Positions 18,221 through 27,929 of a stretch of DNA of 64,000 bases are shown one piece after another. The translations under genes were made by a program, and so were the position numbers. This DNA comes from Providencia heimbachae ATCC 35613 (lineage in GTDB: Bacteria; Pseudomonadota; Gammaproteobacteria; Enterobacterales; Enterobacteriaceae). The notes beneath the pieces were generated by a model that worked only from the letters and a program-made list of their open reading frames with translations, made no database searches and was not told where the DNA came from. The stretch is taken from positions 1 to 64,000 of the forward strand of contig NZ_LXEW01000010.1 of the NCBI RefSeq assembly GCF_001655055.1. Direction: 5' to 3'. Positions within the stretch are counted from its first letter, which is position 1; the number at the start of each line of letters is the position of its first letter.

Positions 18221-19066
18221 ATGAATATATTAGAACAAATGAAAACCAGTCTCGATTTCTTAAGTAAATCGGAAAAAAAAGTGGCCGAAGTCATTTTAGG
18301 GATGCCACAACGCGCTATCCATCTCAGCATTGCAACATTGGCACAATTAGCGGAAGTCAGTGAGCCCACAGTCAATCGTTTCTGCCGTAAAATGGACACA
18401 AAAGGGTTTCCTGATTTTAAGCTGCGCCTAGCACAAAATTTGGCAAATGGTACGCCTTATGTGAATCGTCATGTGGAAGAAACCGATACGGTTAATACTT
18501 ATACCCATAAAATTTTCGAATCTGCAATGGCAGGCTTAGATAATGTAAAACATACCCTCGATATTAGCGCCATCAACCGTGCCGTCGATTTACTCACCCA
18601 AGCACGAAAAATAAGTTTTTTTGGCTTTGGAGCCTCTGCTGCGGTGGCTCATGATGCAATGAATAAATTCTTTCGTTTTAATATTCCTGTCATTTATTTC
18701 GATGATATTGTCATGCAACGCATGAGCTGCATCAATAGTAGTGATGGGGATGTTATCGTATTGATTTCGCATACAGGCCGGACCAAAGCATTGGTGGATA
18801 TGGCTCGCCTTGCTCGAGAAAATGATGCCTCCGTCATTGCCATCACTTCAGAAAACTCGCCCCTATCACAAGAAGCGAGTCTATCTATTATTATCGATGT
18901 ACCTGAAGATACGGATATGTATATGCCAATGGTGTCTCGCCTAGCACAATTAGCCGTCATTGATGTGCTAACAACTGGATTTACTTTACGAAGAGGCGAA
19001 AAATTTAGAGATAACTTGAAACGCGTCAAAGAAGCATTACGCGATTCGCGGTTTGATAATACCTGA
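18221..19066 (+). CDS. hexR: RpiR-family transcriptional regulator HexR
   Basis: HexR represses central-carbon genes (zwf, edd/eda, pyk and others) and is released by 2-keto-3-deoxy-6-phosphogluconate. An N-terminal RpiR helix-turn-helix (ATLAQLAEVSEPTVNRFCRKMDTKGF, about residues 37-62) and a C-terminal SIS sugar-phosphate domain (FGFGASAAVAHDAMNKFFRF ... LISHTGRTKALVDMA) are clear. The 281 residues are close to E. coli (289). The order zwf-hexR-pykA is conserved. Confidence 0.95.
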   Translation: MNILEQMKTSLDFLSKSEKKVAEVILGMPQRAIHLSIATLAQLAEVSEPTVNRFCRKMDTKGFPDFKLRLAQNLANGTPYVNRHVEETDTVNTYTHKIFESAMAGLDNVKHTLDISAINRAVDLLTQARKISFFGFGASAAVAHDAMNKFFRFNIPVIYFDDIVMQRMSCINSSDGDVIVLISHTGRTKALVDMARLARENDASVIAITSENSPLSQEASLSIIIDVPEDTDMYMPMVSRLAQLAVIDVLTTGFTLRRGEKFRDNLKRVKEALRDSRFDNT

Positions 19067-19265
19067 CAGAAAATTTTCATCGCAAAGCCACTTTCTTTAC
19101 TTATCCGGCCTTTAATACTTTTACAGACCTGATAGCATTAAGAAATTAGCAGTATATAATAGCTGTGCTCGTGTCAGCACCCCTATTTGCAGTAAACAGG
19201 TTTCGAAATGGGATGAAACGGTTTCATCCTTTTATCAACACCATTACAGGTCAATGGAGTAATAC

Positions 19266-20708
19266 ATGTCTAGACGGCTTAGAAGAACTAAAATTGTTAC
19301 AACCCTAGGTCCAGCTACTGATCGCGATAATAACCTTGAGAAAATTATCAATGCTGGCGCTAACGTTGTCCGCCTTAATTTCTCCCACGGAACGCCAGAA
19401 GACCATATTGCCCGCGCTAATAAAGTGCGTGAAATTGCCGCTCGTTTAGGACGCCATGTTGCCGTTCTCGGTGATTTACAAGGTCCAAAAATTCGTGTTT
19501 CAACCTTTAAAGACGGTAAAGTTTTCCTGAATATTGGTGACAAATTCACTTTAGATGCCACATTAGGCAAAGGTGAAGGCGACCAACAAAAAGTGGGTAT
19601 CGACTATAAAGGCTTACCTGCTGATGTCGTGCCAGGTGATATTTTGCTACTTGATGACGGCCGAGTTCAATTAAAAGTCCGTGAAGTGAAAGGTCTTCAA
19701 GTATTTACCGAAGTTACGGTCGGTGGTCAGCTATCGAATAATAAAGGCATTAACAAATTAGGCGGTGGTCTTTCTGCTGAAGCGTTGACCGAAAAAGATA
19801 AAGAAGACATTAAAACTGCAGCAAAAATTGGTGTTGATTACTTAGCGGTCTCTTTCCCGCGTTCAGGTGAAGATCTTGATTACGCTCGTCGCTTGGCTCG
19901 TGATGCTGGCTGTGAATGCCAAATTGTCGCAAAAGTTGAGCGTGCAGAAGCCGTTGCTAGCGACGAAGTGATGGACGAAGTGATTATGGCATCAGATGTT
20001 GTCATGGTTGCTCGTGGTGACTTAGGTGTTGAAATTGGCGATCCAGAATTAGTTGCTGTACAGAAAAAGCTTATCCGCCGCTCACGTCAGCTAAACCGTG
20101 TAGTGATCACTGCGACTCAAATGATGGAGTCGATGATCACAAACCCAATGCCAACGCGTGCTGAAGTGATGGACGTAGCAAACGCCGTACTGGATGGTAC
20201 CGATGCCGTTATGCTCTCTGCCGAAACGGCTGCGGGACAATACCCCGCTGAAACCGTTGCTGCCATGGCTCAAGTTTGCTTTGGTGCAGAAAAAATGCCA
20301 GGCCTTAATGTCTCTAAGCACCGTTTAGATGCTGAATTTACAAGTCCGGAAGAAGCGATTGCGATGTCAACAATGTATGCCGCTAATCACCTAAAAGGGG
20401 TGAAAGCTATCATTGCAATGACAGAATCTGGTCGTACAGCGCGTATGATGTCACGTATTAGTTCTGGTCTACCCATCTTCGCCATGTCCCGTCATGAAAA
20501 AACCTTAAACCAATGCTCACTTTATCGTGGTGTTACCCCTGTATTTTGTAGTACACATACCGATGGTATTGCCGCTGCAAATGAAGCCGTAACGCGCTTA
20601 CGCGATAATGGGTATTTAATGAGCGGCGACATCGTGCTCGTCACTCAAGGTGACTTAATGGGCACCGTAGGTAGCACGAATACCTGCCGTATTCTTGAAG
20701 TTGAATAA
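19266..20708 (+). CDS. pykA: Pyruvate kinase II
   Basis: PykA converts phosphoenolpyruvate and ADP to pyruvate and ATP. It has 480 residues, the same as E. coli PykA, and nearly the same N-terminus ([19 protein letters not shown]). Motifs include [10 protein letters not shown], the active-site Lys region [22 protein letters not shown], and [12 protein letters not shown] terminator follows, so it is monocistronic or the end of a hexR-pykA unit. Confidence 0.97.
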   Translation: MSRRLRRTKIVTTLGPATDRDNNLEKIINAGANVVRLNFSHGTPEDHIARANKVREIAARLGRHVAVLGDLQGPKIRVSTFKDGKVFLNIGDKFTLDATLGKGEGDQQKVGIDYKGLPADVVPGDILLLDDGRVQLKVREVKGLQVFTEVTVGGQLSNNKGINKLGGGLSAEALTEKDKEDIKTAAKIGVDYLAVSFPRSGEDLDYARRLARDAGCECQIVAKVERAEAVASDEVMDEVIMASDVVMVARGDLGVEIGDPELVAVQKKLIRRSRQLNRVVITATQMMESMITNPMPTRAEVMDVANAVLDGTDAVMLSAETAAGQYPAETVAAMAQVCFGAEKMPGLNVSKHRLDAEFTSPEEAIAMSTMYAANHLKGVKAIIAMTESGRTARMMSRISSGLPIFAMSRHEKTLNQCSLYRGVTPVFCSTHTDGIAAANEAVTRLRDNGYLMSGDIVLVTQGDLMGTVGSTNTCRILEVE

Positions 20709-20736
20709 CCTATAATCACTTTATTTACGTGATAAT

Positions 20737-20762
20737 AAAGGGAGCCGATTATGGCTCCCTTT
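20737..20762 (+). terminator. Terminator after pykA
   Basis: A 10-bp stem AAAGGGAGCC / GGCTCCCTTT with a 6-nt loop is followed by TCTATCTT. It separates pykA from the convergent fimbrial operon. Confidence 0.85.
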
Positions 20763-20796
20763 TCTATCTTCTCTCTAAATAGAATTACGGCAAAAA

Positions 20797-21813
20797 TTAA
20801 TGGTACTGCATATTAAATTGTAAAGTGCCATTTGCCTTGCCTGCCTTTGTCCCTGATGCGGTTTGAATATAGGCGGCTTCGAGTGGAATACTATACTGAC
20901 CCGAATTATTTGATTGCACAATTGGTATTAACTGGTTCAACTTAATAGGCTGGTTGTTATATTTTACTTGAATACCATACCCACTCGCGCTATTAACATC
21001 ATCAGGGTTATTTAATGCAATTGTTCCTGGCGTTTGACTCGCGTCCGCAGTGCCAACAAACGTAATTTTAATCGGTGATATTGGGTCGCAATCTAATTCA
21101 ATATTAAAATTTTGTTTGCTATCAGGGCTGGTTGAACCAACCCCAGCAAAAGTAGATTTGTTTACTTTGCCAAAAGGGACATTAATGGTTTTATTTTTGA
21201 CATCACAGCCACTTGATACAACATTTATAGGCCCCATCCAAACATTAGGCTCAATATTCCCGTAACTATCTGATGTGATGAACCCATTATTATATAAAAT
21301 TAGCATCGCTGCTCTAGTACTAGGTAATGTCTGCGTTTTAACATTGTTTCCAATTTTATAAAATGCTGCTTTTAGTGTCACCGAATAATGAGCTGAGCTT
21401 TGATTTGAACTACAAATAAGTCGATTACTAATATTCCCATCCTTTGTGTTCACACCATCGGCATAGGCACTTGCAGAGCAAGGGGTATTCACCGAACCAT
21501 ATAAAGCAAAACCGACCCCTGAGCTATTAATTTCTTTTACAAACCCTCCGCCAGGGATCTTTATTTCATTACCTGACATCTGAGGCAAATAAATCCCCAC
21601 TTCAGTCGTTCCGGTTACATTCCACCAAACCCATGGTGTGAATGTTCCTAAATCAGCCGTATATAAAAGCGTATTTAATGGTGCCGTTCTTGGTACATAG
21701 ATAGTTGCTGGAACCGAAACCGTTTTAGTTGTAAATTCAGCTCGATATTCAGCTAAAGTCGGCTGCGAATATAAAAGTGTCGATACACAGCTAATAAAAA
21801 ATATTTTGTTCAT
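20797..21813 (-). CDS. Fimbrial tip adhesin (two-domain, predicted)
   Basis: This is the last gene of a chaperone-usher operon. The 338-residue protein has a signal peptide (MNKIFFISCVSTLLYSQPTLA). An N-terminal domain of about 180 residues has no family I can name; it is the expected receptor-binding part. A C-terminal pilin domain starts near CDVKNKTINVPFGKV, with a second Cys in ELDCDP, and ends in the donor-strand-type terminus GTLQFNMQYH. The ATG at 21813 has AGGA upstream and lies 11 nt after the usher stop. The receptor is unknown. Confidence 0.8.
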   Translation of the reverse strand: MNKIFFISCVSTLLYSQPTLAEYRAEFTTKTVSVPATIYVPRTAPLNTLLYTADLGTFTPWVWWNVTGTTEVGIYLPQMSGNEIKIPGGGFVKEINSSGVGFALYGSVNTPCSASAYADGVNTKDGNISNRLICSSNQSSAHYSVTLKAAFYKIGNNVKTQTLPSTRAAMLILYNNGFITSDSYGNIEPNVWMGPINVVSSGCDVKNKTINVPFGKVNKSTFAGVGSTSPDSKQNFNIELDCDPISPIKITFVGTADASQTPGTIALNNPDDVNSASGYGIQVKYNNQPIKLNQLIPIVQSNNSGQYSIPLEAAYIQTASGTKAGKANGTLQFNMQYH

Positions 21814-21824
21814 GACAGTTCCTA

Positions 21825-24311
21825 TTATTCGCACGTTCGTTCAATAAATTGAATTTTATCCGTTTCCAGCGAAAGCATTAATGGTAGCTGGCATTGCTGT
21901 TCATCTCTTAAGCCCCATTTAACTGTAATAACGCTTTGTTCAGGAACACCACTTAAATAAACTTCACCATCATTTGCTACAATTCCACTCGTTGCGAGTT
22001 TTTCATTCACGAATACAGAAACCTGAGAACCAAAAGCAATGGGTTTATCGCCATGAAGAAGTTTTAGTAATAACCGAGCACCTCGTTTAGCCTGAAAATC
22101 AGCCAAGACAATAGCTCCTTGAGTGGGAACAACCGTTGTTGTACTCAACGTAACATCATTATTTCCTGTCAGGGTGGCTGTATCTACACTGACTTTATTT
22201 CGCTCATAACGTGTTACCGTCGGAATAACTGCATAACCAGAAGAATCGGTATACAGCGACTGAGCATTATTAACTTTTAAATTATCAATATTTTCAGCTT
22301 TGACTAATACTGCAGAGTCATAAATAGACCTCGCAGCCGTAACGCCTTCCGAATGTAATAATAAAGCACCCGTTGCACCAATATTTACAGAGTGATAACG
22401 AGGGTCATAATTATAGCCCGCATTATATTCCCCTGATGAAGCTATATAATTGGCGCTAACAGAATTACTGTACTCTTTACGGCTATGGTTGTACCTTTGG
22501 GTAATATCATACTGCAAGTTATTATCATCTAATCGGGTACCATTGAGGCTCATTGAGCTGATAGAGTCACCATTTCGGCTAGTGTTATAGCTATAATTTA
22601 CCCAGTTATTTTTTTGCCCTAAATCAAATGGAATACTCAAATTCAAAGACAACATTTCATCATTGGTTCTTTCTTGCTCTTGTTTGGTATATGAATACGA
22701 AATGCTGTAATTCATCGCCTTATAGTGGGAGCTAAAACTTAAGGTTAAATTCTTATCAGCCCCGCTCTTATCCCAATAATATTGTTGATAACCATTAACC
22801 GACAAATAGCCAATATCATTAAGAGATTGCGATACCGATGCTTGGAATTGTTGTTTTTTTCTGCCCATGTCATACCAATTATCGTTTGATGCAGAAAAAT
22901 CATAATAACCTTCTGTTGAATAACGGTATGATGCTAATGAGAATGAAGTCCCCGTCCCCGGTAAATATTTTGAATATTGAATACGATAGGACTGCCCATC
23001 TTCCTTTTTTTTATCAATTAATTCGGTTGAGGCTTGTGTTACATCGGTCGAAATCGCGCCAATATTCCCTAAGTTAATCCCCGTTCCAACGGTATAGGCT
23101 TGATAATCTTTTGAAACTAAAAAACCACCGTAAATAGACAAATTATAAGGTAGACCATAAATTGCCGATGCTTGTGCAAAATTAGGCTTCCGACGAGCAC
23201 TTTCAACGTTATATTTACCAACATCTAAACTGTATTTTAGTGAACCAGCACGTTGCATCATCGGGACTGCAGAAAAAGGTTGTACAAAAGAGCGCGTTGT
23301 CCCATTAGACTCTTCGATCGTAACATCCAAATTGCCGCTATAAGAGGTTGGATAAAGATCGTTAATCGCAAATTCCCCAGGCGGAACCGTTGTTTGATAA
23401 ATTATGCTACCATTTTGCCTAATCGTAACGACTGCATTTGTCTGGGCGATCCCCGTCACAACAGGCGCAAAACCCCGCTGGCTCTGAGGTAACATACTCT
23501 CATCGGAGGCTAATTTAATTCCACGATAAGGGTTACTTTCCATAACCCCATTATCAGATGAAGTTTCGCCTAATGTTAGGTGACTTTTTAATGACCGAAT
23601 ATCACGTTCTAAATACGTTTGTAAGTTATTCCAATGCGTTTCTCCCGTAACTCGACTATAAGTGCTATGGTTACGTAAACGCCACGCGTCAAAATTAAGA
23701 CCACTTCTTAAGCCAACGAAAGTATTGTCATTATCATCTCTATCTTTATACCAATATTTATTATGTCTTAGAGTATAATTAACAAATGCCGCATTAATAC
23801 CGTCATCCCATTCACTCGGTTCAACATAACCACGGCTATAATTTTCTAAGCCTATTTGTGGAATGCTGATTTCTAAACGATTAAATGAGAAATCATAATG
23901 ATATTTTGCCCCTACAATCAACGATCCAATATCATCAATTACATCATCATTTGATTTTTCGCTAAAATCTGCCGTTGCGGCGTTTTTTACGCCCCAGTCT
24001 AATAGCATTTTTTTTGTAATTTCTGGAACAAGCTTTTTAGTTTGCTTATTAAAACTAAATGAAATACTTTGGTTATCCACTTTTTTATTATTTATATAAA
24101 CATCAACATAATAAACTCCAGGAAGTTGTCCTCCTGAATGGGAAAGATAATCCAAGCTATTAACATCAGCAACTTGACTTTCTATTCCTGTATTAATTGC
24201 ATTAATATCAAATACATCATCAGAGTTTGCGCTATTTGTATACAATACAACGCAAACCGCAATGAAGGTCTTTGAATATATTCGGTTATTTTTAAAGCAA
24301 GACACTGACAT
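21825..24311 (-). CDS. Fimbrial outer-membrane usher protein (FimD/PapC family)
   Basis: The usher is the outer-membrane pore that recruits chaperone-subunit complexes and assembles the pilus. The 828 residues begin with a signal peptide, then the N-terminal domain (LPGVYYVDVYINNKKVDNQSISF). The barrel contains the plug (FAPVVTGIAQTNAVVTIRQNG), and C-terminal domains include GARLLLKLLHGDKPIAFGSQVSV. It ends with a Cys near the terminus, as is usual. It lies 11 nt after the chaperone gene. It seems intact. Confidence 0.95.
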   Translation of the reverse strand: MSVSCFKNNRIYSKTFIAVCVVLYTNSANSDDVFDINAINTGIESQVADVNSLDYLSHSGGQLPGVYYVDVYINNKKVDNQSISFSFNKQTKKLVPEITKKMLLDWGVKNAATADFSEKSNDDVIDDIGSLIVGAKYHYDFSFNRLEISIPQIGLENYSRGYVEPSEWDDGINAAFVNYTLRHNKYWYKDRDDNDNTFVGLRSGLNFDAWRLRNHSTYSRVTGETHWNNLQTYLERDIRSLKSHLTLGETSSDNGVMESNPYRGIKLASDESMLPQSQRGFAPVVTGIAQTNAVVTIRQNGSIIYQTTVPPGEFAINDLYPTSYSGNLDVTIEESNGTTRSFVQPFSAVPMMQRAGSLKYSLDVGKYNVESARRKPNFAQASAIYGLPYNLSIYGGFLVSKDYQAYTVGTGINLGNIGAISTDVTQASTELIDKKKEDGQSYRIQYSKYLPGTGTSFSLASYRYSTEGYYDFSASNDNWYDMGRKKQQFQASVSQSLNDIGYLSVNGYQQYYWDKSGADKNLTLSFSSHYKAMNYSISYSYTKQEQERTNDEMLSLNLSIPFDLGQKNNWVNYSYNTSRNGDSISSMSLNGTRLDDNNLQYDITQRYNHSRKEYSNSVSANYIASSGEYNAGYNYDPRYHSVNIGATGALLLHSEGVTAARSIYDSAVLVKAENIDNLKVNNAQSLYTDSSGYAVIPTVTRYERNKVSVDTATLTGNNDVTLSTTTVVPTQGAIVLADFQAKRGARLLLKLLHGDKPIAFGSQVSVFVNEKLATSGIVANDGEVYLSGVPEQSVITVKWGLRDEQQCQLPLMLSLETDKIQFIERTCE

Positions 24312-24322
24312 TTTTTATACTC

Positions 24323-24985
24323 TTACTTAGTTTTTTTCTCAATAATAGCGCCATAATCGTTGATAAATTGGACAACTATTGAATTATCATTATTAGTATT
24401 TCGTTTAAGAATATAATCATTTTTATGCGGATAAATTAAGCCAATACCCTTGACACTTTTTCCATCAATTAATATATCTTTAATTGATAAATGATAGGGT
24501 GTTTGATTATTAATCATTATCCCATTTTCATTTTTAACAAGCTGAACTTTTTCAAAATCAAATGACTCAATGTCTTTTGACCTCAAAAATAATTTAAACT
24601 GAGAATTTATAATTATTTGTAATTCATTTTCGATACTGTCATCTTTAGGGGGGATTGATTTTATATTGAGTAAATACAGTTTCTCTTGGTTAGAGCCCAT
24701 CGGTTCGCCTATAAACGAAATACGCGCTGAACCATTACTATCTGGCTCTATTCTAAACAAGGGTGGTGTTGCAATAAATGGCGCTTTCCCTTCTCCTTCA
24801 AATGGAGAAACCCAGCTCTGTATTAAAAATGGTTTTTCTTTATCACCATTGAAAATAGGAATATCAATTTCACGTTTGTTTTCTTCATAGACAAAACGAG
24901 TACCTCCTACACTTATTCCAGATGCATGAGATAAATTAGAGAAAAAGAGTAAAAGAAAAAAGGATGAAATAAATATTCTTTTCAT
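24323..24985 (-). CDS. Periplasmic fimbrial chaperone (PapD/FimC family)
   Basis: This chaperone caps pilus subunits in the periplasm by donor-strand complementation. The 220-residue protein has a signal peptide (MKRIFISSFFLLLFFSNLSHA), the family G/A1 strand (GISVGGTRFVYEENKREIDIPIFN), and the usher-contact block RIEPDSNGSARISFIG ... EKLYLLNIKSIPPK. I use the ATG at 24985 because the signal peptide begins there. Upstream in-frame codons overlap fimA. Its ribosome-binding site is weak. Confidence 0.92.
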   Translation of the reverse strand: MKRIFISSFFLLLFFSNLSHASGISVGGTRFVYEENKREIDIPIFNGDKEKPFLIQSWVSPFEGEGKAPFIATPPLFRIEPDSNGSARISFIGEPMGSNQEKLYLLNIKSIPPKDDSIENELQIIINSQFKLFLRSKDIESFDFEKVQLVKNENGIMINNQTPYHLSIKDILIDGKSVKGIGLIYPHKNDYILKRNTNNDNSIVVQFINDYGAIIEKKTK

Positions 24986-25013
24986 AGTACAGCCATAACG
25001 AGGAAGAGAAAGA

Positions 25014-25034
25014 GAGGGTAACGTGGTTACCCTC
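25014..25034 (-). terminator. Hairpin between major fimbrial subunit and chaperone genes
   Basis: A perfect 9-bp stem (GAGGGTAAC / GTTACCCTC) with a 3-nt loop lies 6 nt beyond the fimA-like stop. The following minus-strand sequence TCTCTTTCTCTTCC is pyrimidine-rich rather than a pure U-tract. It probably stabilises the subunit mRNA or terminates part of the transcripts, so that subunit exceeds usher. Confidence 0.6.
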
Positions 25035-25040
25035 AAGCTT

Positions 25041-25562
25041 TTATTGGTACTGAATGCTATAAACAGCACTGCTGTTTGCTAAACCAGCAGTCGCAGCACC
25101 TGTTGCTTTATAACGAGCAACATAATCTAAATCTACAGTAGCGCCTGTAAACGTGACGTCTTTAGAATCTTCATAAAGTTTGATTGGCGTAACCGCATCT
25201 TTTTCATATAACGCGATACCTACGTTTGTTGCTGAGCCAGTAATTTGATTGATTGCAAGAATATCGCGATCAGTAATATCACGAGAGCCTCCAAATCTTA
25301 CCGTTACCTTTGAATTAGCAGGGCAATCAATTAATTTAATTGAAAAGTCTTTTAGACCTGCAACTTCACCTTGTGCCGCTAAACTTTTTGATGATACTTT
25401 TCCAAGATCTACATTAAGATTTTTAGAATTACTATCAACTGTACATGCTTGATCCGTTATTTCCCCAGTAAACTCAATTGTGCCCGAAGCAAAAACAGTT
25501 GGTGCAGCTGTCACAGCTAAAGTAATCCCTAACATTGTTAGGGATTTTTTTAAAATACTCAT
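25041..25562 (-). CDS. Major fimbrial subunit (type 1-like pilin)
   Basis: This is the first gene of the operon. Its 173 residues have a signal peptide ending near TVFASG, then the FimA-like N-terminal extension GTIEFTGEITDQACTV with Cys40. The second Cys is in KLIDCPANSKVTVRFGG. The penultimate-Tyr ending AVYSIQYQ is typical of chaperone-usher pilins. A ribosome-binding AGGAACC precedes the ATG. Confidence 0.93.
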   Translation of the reverse strand: MSILKKSLTMLGITLAVTAAPTVFASGTIEFTGEITDQACTVDSNSKNLNVDLGKVSSKSLAAQGEVAGLKDFSIKLIDCPANSKVTVRFGGSRDITDRDILAINQITGSATNVGIALYEKDAVTPIKLYEDSKDVTFTGATVDLDYVARYKATGAATAGLANSSAVYSIQYQ

Positions 25563-25758
25563 AATGGTTCCTATAAAATAGTTTTTTAATTATTAATTGG
25601 TACACCCATGAATAATACATGCTCATGTTTTGTGTGCGAAAGAAATATAACATTTACCTTTAGTTAAGTTAACAAATGGTTACATTGAATTTTTTTAATT
25701 TATATCGAAATATTTTATGTTTGATTTTTATTATTTTTTTAATGATTTATTTTTTAAT
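25563..25758. other. Fimbrial operon promoter region
   Basis: This 196-bp, very AT-rich region between the LysR-type gene and the major subunit must hold the fimbrial promoter, if the operon is not read through from the regulator. No invertible-element repeats were seen within it, so phase switching of the fimS type is not indicated. Confidence 0.5.
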
Positions 25759-26607
25759 TCACTTATTGTCTATGAGGTAATCTTTCAAAATATCACTTAC
25801 TATTGAATTTTTATTCAAATACATATAGAAATTATAATGAACATTATTATTTGGAGTTTTCAGCTCTTTTAATGAATTATTATTCAATTCTCTATTTATT
25901 AAATTTTTTGGCAACCAGGTGTATCCAACTGAATTTTCAGTTAATCTAATTGCGGTTTCAACATTTGCAACGCTTATCGTTTGAATGCTTTTAATCATAT
26001 CCCTTATGGACGTACTCAAAACAATTTGTGTGGTTTTTTCTAGATTATTCAATACGTTACTTTGATCATAACTTTGTAGCTTATGCCCTGGATTTGTAAC
26101 GAGTATCCCTTCAACTTTTTCTAAAAAAATGGGATTCAATGATTCAATATTATGATGTGTAATCAGTAGATCATATTCTTTTAATGTAAAAATGTCAGCC
26201 TTACTCAAACAAACTCTATTTAAATCAATGTCATAATCTTTCCTGGCTTTAACGAAGCTTCCAAGCTTACCTAACAAGTCATCAGTTTGGTACAGTGAGT
26301 CAATAATAATCTTTATTTTATTATTTTCTTTGTTATTCAGTGATTTAGCCTTTGTTTCTAATAAAATGGCTTTATCTGTCACCTCCCTAGATAATTCTAA
26401 TAATTGCTCGCCTTGTTGAGTTAATACCGCACGACGCTTTTCTAATGAAAATATTTCAATTTCCAAAACTTGCTCTAACTTACTAATAGTATAGCTAATT
26501 GATGATTGAGTCCTGTGCAAAACTTCTGCTGCTTGAGCAAAACCACCACAATCAACGACTGCCTGTAACGTTATCCATTGATCTAATGTGGTACGTGTTT
26601 TTTCCAT
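25759..26607 (-). CDS. LysR-type transcriptional regulator, fimbria-linked
   Basis: The 282-residue protein has an N-terminal winged helix (TLDQWITLQAVVDCGGFAQAAEVLHRTQSSISYTISKLE, about residues 7-45) typical of LysR regulators, followed by a divergent effector domain. GGAG lies 8 nt before the ATG at 26607; an in-frame start 19 codons upstream has no ribosome-binding site. It is co-oriented with and 196 bp upstream of the fimbrial operon, so it is the likely activator or repressor of that operon. Its ligand is unknown. The gene is more AT-rich than its core-genome neighbours, suggesting acquisition with the fimbriae. Confidence 0.85.
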   Translation of the reverse strand: MEKTRTTLDQWITLQAVVDCGGFAQAAEVLHRTQSSISYTISKLEQVLEIEIFSLEKRRAVLTQQGEQLLELSREVTDKAILLETKAKSLNNKENNKIKIIIDSLYQTDDLLGKLGSFVKARKDYDIDLNRVCLSKADIFTLKEYDLLITHHNIESLNPIFLEKVEGILVTNPGHKLQSYDQSNVLNNLEKTTQIVLSTSIRDMIKSIQTISVANVETAIRLTENSVGYTWLPKNLINRELNNNSLKELKTPNNNVHYNFYMYLNKNSIVSDILKDYLIDNK

Positions 26608-27929
26608 AAATTCTCCAAGTGTTATCCTGGACATACTTTTATTATTTAATAAAAAATATAGCAACTTATTTAAGCTTCGTTAATAAGTACATTTACTTAA
26701 TGTCTATTTTATATGCATATGTTTAAATTTATTTAAGTTAGTCATTTCTACATTATAAAAATTAATATAGTATCAACTATTATCTTAGACCATTAAATAA
26801 TACCAGATAAAACACAAGTGAGTTAAATGATCCGTGCCAATATGTAAAAATAAAAACGAAAAGATAAATTGCTTTATTTTATATTTAAATAAATTATATG
26901 TAACAATAAAAACAAAAATAATTATTAATTAATTTTTAAGTGAAAATTTAACTGTAAAAATAAAAATAAAAATAAAAAAGTCAGTAAATTACAAGTTAAA
27001 TAAAAATAAAAATATTAATAAATTTACAGGCTTTTTTAAGATGAAATAAATAATACAATTATAAATTGCTATTCAACGCAAAAATGAATTATTACACCAC
27101 ATAATCCGGTGAGGTTGAATTTATACACTGTTATATTAGAAATAAATGAAGTTTAATTTTATTGTTTTTAATGTGGTTTAACCTGTAGCTTAAGACTAAT
27201 ATACTATTGACTTCAATTTTAGCTATTCCTGCTAAATCTTTTCAATGTAGCTTATCCTAAATACGCCAAATGAGAGTAAGATGTTAATATATGAAACCAT
27301 GTGTAACTTAATGTTACCTTAAGGTAAATTATTTTATTATCATTTGGTTATTAAACCCTCAAAGTAGATTTAAAATTCCAATCTATTTATGACAAGATTA
27401 CTTAACATTTTGTTGAGATATACAGTGACGGCTAGCGATTCATTAACGACTTAATTTGTTTACCATTGAAATAATACCCACATCTAACAAATATAACTAA
27501 TAACTATAACAGCTTAAAGTGTTATCAATTCGTCAAATAGGTAAATTTTTTTGCTCTTTTCTTTCAATTATCTACCTTTTAAATTCATTTAATCGGTAAT
27601 ATCCATATAAAAACCAAGCTTAATTGAGATCGGAAAATTCAATTAAATGCTTTAATATCAATTAATTAAGTCATTTAATTAAATAATGACATAAATATTA
27701 AATTTTATTATTTTAGATTTTTGTCGAAATAATTAGCACTTTCCATGCCTATTTTTTGAATCTGGTTGCCCTGATGAGCAGGCTGAGATATCACTCTTAT
27801 TCATTTCAGCGGTTTTTATCGGTTCTTTACATATAAAAAAACACCCTTTCGGCCAGACTGAGCATCTAACTTAAAAGGGTGCAGTTCAATTTTGAGGAGC
27901 CTTGAATGATGTACCGTTATAACCAAGAA
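26608..27929. other. Very AT-rich gene-free region upstream of the fimbrial regulator
   Basis: About 1.3 kb carries no supported gene. Poly-A/T tracts dominate. AAAAAT-type short tandem repeats lie near 26955-26980 and 27000-27015. A perfect 14-bp palindrome TTACCTTAAGGTAA lies at 27314-27327. Nothing resembles a transposase remnant. It may be an H-NS-bound silencing region or decayed DNA. The lpxM terminator is at its right end. Confidence 0.6.
27842..27881 (-). terminator. Terminator after lpxM
   Basis: An 8-bp stem (CACCCTTT / AAAGGGTG) with a 24-nt loop is followed on the minus strand by seven U. It is 49 bp beyond the lpxM stop. Confidence 0.8.

Noticed and set aside
25563-25758. Possible invertible promoter of the fimS type before the pilin gene
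   Set aside because: No flanking inverted repeats and no adjacent recombinase gene were seen.
27771-27810. A CTGATGAG motif resembling the hammerhead ribozyme core
   Set aside because: No GAAA core segment follows at the proper place and the flanking stems do not form.
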